Assembly (NCBI GenBank): GCA_003663295.1
Contig: QMZS01000011.1
Coordinates: forward strand, 1 to 19,101
Length of the DNA stretch: 19,101 bases
Origin: Candidatus Aenigmatarchaeota archaeon
Lineage (GTDB): Archaea > Aenigmatarchaeota > Aenigmatarchaeia > QMZS01
Direction: 5' to 3'
Position 1 is the first letter of the stretch; the number at the start of each line of letters is the position of its first letter. Made by a program: the position numbers and the translations under genes. Shown here piece by piece: positions 15,008 to 19,101 of the stretch. The notes beneath the pieces were generated by a model. It saw nothing but the letters and a program-made list of their open reading frames with translations, had not been told where the DNA came from and did not search any database.

Positions 15008-15205
15008 TTAATCTTCATCAAAAAGGAAAATATCCTCTATTTTTGATTTTAAGACTTTTGATATATCCCGGGCTAATTTGAGTGAAGGATTATATTTTCC
15101 GCTCTCAAGAAAAACTATTGTTTCTCTCCTTACACCAACTTTTTTTGCGAGGTATTCCTGAGTGAAATTATATTTTGCCCTAAATTCTTTAATTTTAGTT
15201 TTCAT
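15008..15205 (-). CDS. Small XRE-type HTH transcriptional regulator
   Basis: 65-aa DNA-binding protein consisting of little more than a helix-turn-helix domain. Visible: RAKYNFTQEYLAKKVGV (9-25) as the first two helices, recognition helix RRETIVFLESGKYNPS (26-41), then LARDISKVLKSKIEDIF, the typical ending of the YgzD/YozG-like branch that accompanies small membrane proteins. No sensor domain, so any signal probably comes through partner proteins. It is the third gene of the DUF2178 / DUF3796-like / HTH group (21-base gap upstream) and lies 21 bases before grpE. Likely to control its own operon through the dyad at 15991-16007; control of grpE-dnaK is possible but unproven. Confidence 0.85.
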   Translation of the reverse strand: MKTKIKEFRAKYNFTQEYLAKKVGVRRETIVFLESGKYNPSLKLARDISKVLKSKIEDIFLFDED

Positions 15206-15226
15206 TTGAATCTCTCTTTTTTTATT

Positions 15227-15553
15227 TCATCCACGCATCTTATCATAATAAAACAAAGAGATAAGACCCACAAGAAGCGACCCGCCAAAAAGAGCCACAA
15301 ATGCGGGAGCGAATAATTCTGTGTTGCCGGTTAGATGGATGTAAACAATTGTTCCGACCCCGAAAAATATGGTATACGCAAAAGCGTTCCTTGTTGCTCT
15401 GCCAGTATTTACTTCAATCCTTTCATCTTTTACATTGTAGGTTCCAAAATAAGGAATAAAACAAAGAAACCACAGGAAAGCCGTTTTCCACTCAACAAAA
15501 TACAGCAAACTCAATAAGGAAAGAAATCCCAAATACCAAAGCATATTTTTCAT
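15227..15553 (-). CDS. DUF3796-like small membrane protein
   Basis: 108 aa with four predicted membrane helices (about 4-20, 22-38, 56-72 and 80-100). It has the pattern WYLGFLSLLSLLYF, then WFLCFIPYF, then KDERIEVNTGRATRNAF, matching the WxLGFLG...DER...N..KA..NAF signature of DUF3796-type proteins. Such proteins, like DUF2178, occur beside small XRE-type regulators; their function is unknown. The ATG overlaps the upstream gene's stop by ATGA, and AAGGTGATG (GGTGAT is the archaeal-type ribosome-binding core) sits just before it inside the upstream coding sequence, so translation is re-initiated. The DER motif (43-45) is shared with its neighbour and suggests the two are related. Confidence 0.75.
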   Translation of the reverse strand: MKNMLWYLGFLSLLSLLYFVEWKTAFLWFLCFIPYFGTYNVKDERIEVNTGRATRNAFAYTIFFGVGTIVYIHLTGNTELFAPAFVALFGGSLLVGLISLFYYDKMRG

Positions 15554-15945
15554 TTTACATCACCTTTTCGTTTGAAATACATATTAAAATATATTAGGGT
15601 TATCAGCATAACAAAAAACAACAACCCAAGGGTCTGCGAAACAGTTATTGTTAATCGACCAAAGTAATCCAAAAGGAATAAAATATTTACAAGCACAAAT
15701 GTTATAAACCAGGAGTATGTTGTTGCGAAGGCACTTAATTTTCTTGTTCTCTCATCTGTTCTAGGACTTTCTCTGTACCCAAAATACTTGGAAAATCCTG
15801 TTATGGTGCTTGTTACTCCAGCTACAACTAGTGCTAAAATAATTACAATATCTATAATCTCTGATGTCATTAATAGAGCTACAGCACTGATACAAAGAAC
15901 CATACCCAACCCCATCATTATTTTATCTGTTTTTGTTGTTTTCAT
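15550..15945 (-). CDS. DUF2178-type membrane protein
   Basis: 131 aa with four predicted membrane helices (about 9-27, 31-51, 76-94 and 103-123). The loop between helices 2 and 3 contains RESPRTDERTRKLSAFATTYSW, the DER...A...SW signature of DUF2178 proteins, found in archaea and some bacteria next to small HTH regulators. Function unknown; a sensing or partner role for the regulator is the usual guess from neighbourhood. First gene of the operon. The start is well supported by AAGGTGAT (GGTGAT at 15951-15956), five bases before ATG, one of the few strong ribosome-binding sites in this window, and by a TATA box with an operator-like dyad upstream. Confidence 0.8.
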   Translation of the reverse strand: MKTTKTDKIMMGLGMVLCISAVALLMTSEIIDIVIILALVVAGVTSTITGFSKYFGYRESPRTDERTRKLSAFATTYSWFITFVLVNILFLLDYFGRLTITVSQTLGLLFFVMLITLIYFNMYFKRKGDVK

Positions 15946-15990
15946 TTTTTATCACCTTTGTTATTTATTTCCAACTTTCTATTAACTATT

Positions 15991-16013
15991 TCTAACTTAA
16001 TGTTAGATATATA
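15991..16013 (-). promoter_or_regulatory. Promoter with operator-like dyad for the DUF2178/DUF3796/HTH operon
   Basis: On the minus strand TATATA (16008-16013) is followed at once by TCTAAC-ATTAA-GTTAGA (15991-16007), a perfect 6-bp dyad with a 5-base spacer. The dyad occupies the interval between the TATA box and the expected transcription start (about 15985), where archaeal repressors typically block polymerase. Size and spacing suit a dimeric XRE-type protein such as the operon's own regulator; this assignment is inference. Confidence 0.5.
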
Positions 16014-16103
16014 CAACATATAATTATTACAATCTAAAGTATTTATAGGTCTATTTTCTTGAATGCTGATGGAATTGAGGGTATTCTGGATTTAAATTAA
16101 GAA

Positions 16104-17384
16104 TTAAAGTATTTCTCTAAACTTTTCAACTTTTTCAATCAATTCTTCCAAATCAAAATTCACAATTTCTTTGTTTCTTACAGCAAATTCCCCCTCCACA
16201 ATTACATCAGACACAGCCCCGTTAAAAGAATAAACCAGATTAGAAATTATATTGTGATTTGGATTTAAGAAAATATTATCTTTATCAATTAAACCTAAAT
16301 CCGCCTTTTTCCCTATTTCAATACTCCCAACATCATTTTCAATTCCCAAAGCTCTTGCTCCTTCTATTGTTGCGGAATCAAAAATTCTTTGGGTGCTCAT
16401 TGCAGAAACATCATTGTATTTTACCCTCTGCAAAAGAACTCCAAATTTCATTTCCTCAAATAAATTTAAGTTATTGTTGCTCGCAACTGAGTCAGTCCCG
16501 ATGCAAAGAGATTTTAATTCCCAAGCAGGGCAGATCCCGCTTGCAAGTTTTGCGTTTGAGCAAGGGTTGTAAATAATAAAAAATTTATTTTGATTTAGTA
16601 AATTTATTTCTTCCTGATTAAAATGAATTCCATGAGCCCCGATAAATTTATTTTTCAGTAAACCTAAATCATCAAGTAAGATCAAAGGTCTCTTTCCTCT
16701 ATTTTTCAGACAATCAGTTACTTCCTTTTCTGTTTCAGATAAATGCATGTGAAGAAGCAAATTATATTTATTCGCAAGATCTCGGCTCTGGATTAATAAT
16801 TCATCAGAGCAGGTCTCAACAGAATGCGGAGTCACAGTTGGATTTATTCTTTCATTTTTCAAATCAATAATTTTTTTGATTTCACTTTCAGAATCTTCAA
16901 TTATTTTTTTGGTTTTTTCTCCGTCAAAAAAATCAAACATCACCTGACCAAGAAAACATCTCATCCCTGATTTATCCGCAGCCCTCGCAACATCCCCTAT
17001 ATGGAAATACATGTCATTGAAGCATGTCGTGCCTGTTAACAACATTTCTCCTGCCGCAAGTAAAGTTCCCTGATAACAAAACTCTCCGTTTATTTTTGTC
17101 TCCCTTGGCCAGATATCTTCGTTCAGCCACTCCTGAAGATTTTTGTCGTCTGAAACGCCTCTTAACAGATTCATTGCCGCATGAGTATGGCAATTTATCA
17201 ATCCCGGGATAATTATTTTATCTGAGCAATCAATAAATTCATCCTTTTTACTCAAATTATTTCCCATTTCCGTTACATTTCCTATTTCCATTACTTTTCC
17301 GTTTTCAATTAAAATGTCCTTATTCTCCAGAATTTCTCTTTTTTGATTCTGTGTGATTATAAATCTGCAATTTCTCAAGAGCAT
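16104..17384 (-). CDS. mtaD: 5'-methylthioadenosine/S-adenosylhomocysteine deaminase
   Basis: Amidohydrolase converting the adenine part of MTA, SAH or 5'-deoxyadenosine to hypoxanthine, removing SAM by-products. Visible: N- and C-terminal beta-sandwich parts (IIIPGLINCHTHAAM; KKADLGLID), H66 and H68, H214 and E217 in HLSETEKE, H251 (GAHGIHF), D298 in GTDSVASNNNLNLFEEM. All residues match the metal and catalytic positions known from Thermotoga TM0936, and the ASNNNLNLFEEM stretch is diagnostic of the MTA/SAH deaminase group. 426 aa, normal length. Preferred substrate (MTA, SAH or 5'-deoxyadenosine, as for archaeal DadD) cannot be told apart here. The gene lies 158 bases downstream of the start of the DUF2178 operon on the same strand and is divergent from the next gene by 29 bases. 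The other amidohydrolase in this window keeps the fold but not the Glu. Confidence 0.92.
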   Translation of the reverse strand: MLLRNCRFIITQNQKREILENKDILIENGKVMEIGNVTEMGNNLSKKDEFIDCSDKIIIPGLINCHTHAAMNLLRGVSDDKNLQEWLNEDIWPRETKINGEFCYQGTLLAAGEMLLTGTTCFNDMYFHIGDVARAADKSGMRCFLGQVMFDFFDGEKTKKIIEDSESEIKKIIDLKNERINPTVTPHSVETCSDELLIQSRDLANKYNLLLHMHLSETEKEVTDCLKNRGKRPLILLDDLGLLKNKFIGAHGIHFNQEEINLLNQNKFFIIYNPCSNAKLASGICPAWELKSLCIGTDSVASNNNLNLFEEMKFGVLLQRVKYNDVSAMSTQRIFDSATIEGARALGIENDVGSIEIGKKADLGLIDKDNIFLNPNHNIISNLVYSFNGAVSDVIVEGEFAVRNKEIVNFDLEELIEKVEKFREIL

Positions 17385-17413
17385 AAGTTATTTAAAAATT
17401 TTGTATTTCAATT
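17385..17413. promoter_or_regulatory. 29-base divergent promoter
   Basis: Only 29 AT-rich bases separate the start codons of the deaminase (minus) and the zincin-like gene (plus). The single TATA candidate is TTTAAAAA (17391-17398), 16-23 bases from the plus ATG; its core TTTAAA is palindromic and could serve both directions. Both mRNAs must be leaderless or begin inside the opposite gene. Confidence 0.35.
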
Positions 17414-17974
17414 ATGAGAATACCTATAGGACTCTCGCAACAAGAAGAAAAATACCTTAACGCTTATGTAAACTCTATTTCAAAAGAATATTTTGGAGGG
17501 TCTTATAAACCAAAAATAAAACCCAAACTTGGCAAATTGCCTGAAAGTGTTGGTGGCGTTACTAAAACAAGTTGCACTCCTTATGGATGCAAACCTGAAA
17601 GTATAATATTAAACGAAACAGAACAGGCATTCCACCTGTATATGAGACTTGTAGCCCCATTTCACGAGAAGACTCATGAAGCTCATACGAAAGAGCTTCC
17701 TTATTTACCAATGGCTGTTGGTGAGGCTTTTATTGAAGGGCTGACTGTATATACCAATATAAAAGAATTATTGAAAAAAGGCGAAACAATGTTCGCTAAG
17801 GTTTATTTCAATTCTTTATCTCCAGCATATAAACAATATTATAACCAGATGGAAGAACTGGAACAAAAAGGAGTATCTATTAAAGATTTTGCAAAAATGG
17901 CAAATCAAAAAGGGAAAGAAATTGTTCTTAGGAAAAAATACTCATTGTCTGGAAATGCTGGGAAATATAATTGA
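17414..17974 (+). CDS. Unrecognised small protein with gluzincin-like metallopeptidase signature
   Basis: 186 aa, no signal peptide or membrane helix, no family recognised by eye. Residues 84-88 are HEKTH (HExxH), and 20 residues after the second His comes E108 within GEAFIEGLTVYT. The layout HExxH-x19-E with an EG[FL]xxY context resembles M1-type and peptidase-MA-like gluzincins (WxxEGxAxY), giving H84, H88 and E108 as metal ligand candidates and E85 as the base. The segment before HExxH (ESIILNETEQAFHLYMRLVAPF) could supply the strand and helix expected there. Two Cys (C54, C59) in a TSCTPYGCKP loop might bind metal or form a disulphide. N-terminal LSQQEEKYLNAYVNSISKEYFGG and C-terminal helices complete it. 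The domain would be very small for a peptidase. It precedes the helicase gene by 80 bases. Confidence 0.6.
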   Translation: MRIPIGLSQQEEKYLNAYVNSISKEYFGGSYKPKIKPKLGKLPESVGGVTKTSCTPYGCKPESIILNETEQAFHLYMRLVAPFHEKTHEAHTKELPYLPMAVGEAFIEGLTVYTNIKELLKKGETMFAKVYFNSLSPAYKQYYNQMEELEQKGVSIKDFAKMANQKGKEIVLRKKYSLSGNAGKYN

Positions 17975-18005
17975 ATTTATAAATTATTGTAACTATTGAG
18001 TTGCA

Positions 18006-18027
18006 TCTGGAACATAAAAGTTCCAGA
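18006..18027 (+). promoter_or_regulatory. Perfect hairpin between the zincin-like and helicase genes
   Basis: TCTGGAAC-ATAAAA-GTTCCAGA: an 8-bp perfect stem with a 6-base loop, 32 bases past one stop codon and 27 before the next ATG. It is not followed by a T tract on the plus strand (CTAACAAAAAATT follows), so it is a poor intrinsic terminator; an operator, or a processing or leader hairpin for the helicase mRNA, is more likely. Confidence 0.5.
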
Positions 18028-18054
18028 CTAACAAAAAATTAATCAAACTAATTA

Positions 18055-19101
18055 ATGGAACCTGTTGAAATTGTGAAAAAATTGTCAAATATTGAGAAAT
18101 TTAATCCTGTGCAGGAACTTGCACTTGAAAAAGGTTTAATGAAAGGAATTAATCTTGTGGTCTCAAGTCCAACCGCATCAGGAAAAACAATTATTGCGGA
18201 ACTTGCAATGATAAACAACTGGATGAAAAGAAAAATGAAATCCGTTTATATAGTTCCCCTAAAAGCCCTTGCATATGAAAAATATGAGGACTTCAAAGAG
18301 AAATATGAAAAACTCGGATTGAAAATCGGAGTCTCAACCGGAGACCTTGACTCCGCTTCCAGATATCTTAGAGACAAAGACATTATTATCCTGACTTCAG
18401 AGAAACTTGATTCATTGATAAGACACAAAACAGAATGGCTCTCTGAAATCTCGCTTGTTGTTGCGGATGAAACCCATTTACTAACTGACCCTTTTAGAGG
18501 GCCAACTCTTGAAATTGTTTTAACTTTATTGAAAGAAAATTATTCTCCCCAGATAATTGCGCTCTCAGCAACAATTTCAAATTGCGATGACCTTGCGGAA
18601 TGGCTTGAAGCCTGTCTTGTGCTTAGCGACTACAGACCAATCCCTCTCAAAAAAGGAATTTTTATGGATAATAAACTTATATTTATTGGAGAAACTAAAG
18701 AAGTGGAATGTTTTGATTTAAATTCAATAGTCAAAAAAGTTGTTGGAAAAGGAAAACAGGTTTTGATTTTTTTGTCCTCAAGGAGAAACACAGAGAGTCT
18801 TGCGGAAAAACTTTCAAAGGAATTTCCTCTTATTGAAAATGAGGTCTCAACCGAGATTCTTAAAGCCCTTGAAACCCCGACAAAACAATGCAGGAAACTT
18901 GCTAGATGCTTAAAACACGGGATAACCTTCCACCATGCAGGACTTGTGAACAAACAGAGAAACAAAATAGAAAAAGCCTTCAGAGAAAATAAAATAAAAA
19001 TTATCTGCGCAACAACAACGCTTGCGGCAGGATTAAACCTTCCAGCTTTCCTTGTTATTGTCAGAGATATTAAAAGGTTCTCGGGAGGGTTCTCGCAATA
19101 T
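18055..19101 (+). CDS. Hel308/Ski2-type superfamily 2 DNA helicase (3' truncated by window edge)
   Basis: The first 349 codons of a 3'-5' helicase of the Hel308/Ski2 group, which acts on stalled replication forks and in recombination. Visible: FNPVQ (16-20) as the Q motif, Walker A PTASGKT (39-45), Ia-type VPLKALAYEKY, TSEKLDSLIR, motif II ADETHLL (DETH in place of the more usual DE-I/V-H), motif III LSATISN, then domain 2 with LIFLSSRRNTE, HHAGL and motif V ATTTLAAGLNLPA. Motif VI (QMxGRAGR) and the C-terminal ratchet domains lie beyond the window; full members are about 650-750 aa. The start ATG is the first in frame and close to the Q motif, as in Hel308. The exact subtype is not proven without the C-terminus. 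Confidence 0.88.
   Translation, partial: MEPVEIVKKLSNIEKFNPVQELALEKGLMKGINLVVSSPTASGKTIIAELAMINNWMKRKMKSVYIVPLKALAYEKYEDFKEKYEKLGLKIGVSTGDLDSASRYLRDKDIIILTSEKLDSLIRHKTEWLSEISLVVADETHLLTDPFRGPTLEIVLTLLKENYSPQIIALSATISNCDDLAEWLEACLVLSDYRPIPLKKGIFMDNKLIFIGETKEVECFDLNSIVKKVVGKGKQVLIFLSSRRNTESLAEKLSKEFPLIENEVSTEILKALETPTKQCRKLARCLKHGITFHHAGLVNKQRNKIEKAFRENKIKIICATTTLAAGLNLPAFLVIVRDIKRFSGGFSQY

Noticed and set aside
1..19101. CRISPR arrays, insertion sequences, tRNA or rRNA genes
   Set aside because: Read for direct repeats, transposase motifs, T-arm consensus and rRNA-like GC-rich segments on both strands; none found.

Overview
The window looks like part of the chromosome of an AT-rich, small-genome archaeon, most likely a DPANN lineage of the Woesearchaeota/Pacearchaeota type. 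The domain call rests on RNA polymerase subunit P, an archaeal SepF, an S-layer protein of the S_layer_N/S_layer_C (methanococcal) type, NcsA/TtuA-type tRNA thiolase, a Ski2/Hel308-type helicase, TATA boxes about 20-30 nt before several start codons, and ribosome-binding sites of the GGTGA(T) type on a minority of genes. The lineage call is inference from gene style and mixture (bacterial-type DnaK/DnaJ/GrpE beside archaeal information genes, many short genes); a marker-gene tree would decide it.

Layout. Positions 1-3250: the tail of an unknown gene, a dolichyl-phosphate sugar transferase (GT2, ALG5/DPM-like), then, convergent to it, a large S-layer gene with signal peptide, eight visible N-glycosylation sequons and a structured 5' leader. 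Positions 3733-6003: a plus-strand run of sepF (division), rpoP (43 aa, overlapping sepF by ATGA), scpA (kleisin) and ncsA (tRNA 2-thiolation). Positions 6347-9039: dnaJ and cysS, divergent around a 149-bp spacer with three perfect inverted repeats. Positions 9043-12311, minus strand: a cytosine-deaminase-like amidohydrolase whose catalytic Glu is Gln, a TraB/PrgY-family membrane protein, and two overlapping reading frames without ATG that look like a decaying or frameshifted gene. Positions 12543-15945, minus strand: DUF2178 membrane protein, DUF3796-like membrane protein, a 65-aa HTH regulator, grpE, dnaK, closely spaced, with a dyad just downstream of the first promoter's TATA box. Positions 16104-19101: an MTA/SAH deaminase, divergent across 29 bp from a small unrecognised protein with a gluzincin-like HExxH...EG signature, then the first 349 codons of a Hel308-type helicase.

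How it fits together: envelope (sugar transferase, S-layer), growth (SepF, ScpA, RpoP, NcsA, CysRS), proteostasis (DnaJ, DnaK, GrpE) and salvage (amidohydrolases). No transposons, CRISPR arrays, tRNAs, rRNAs or phage genes were seen. The most noteworthy items are the putative minimal metallopeptidase, the Glu-to-Gln amidohydrolase, the HTH-membrane-chaperone gene string with its promoter dyad, the inverted repeats at the dnaJ/cysS and traB promoters, and the S-layer leader RNA. No clearly new multi-gene system is evident.
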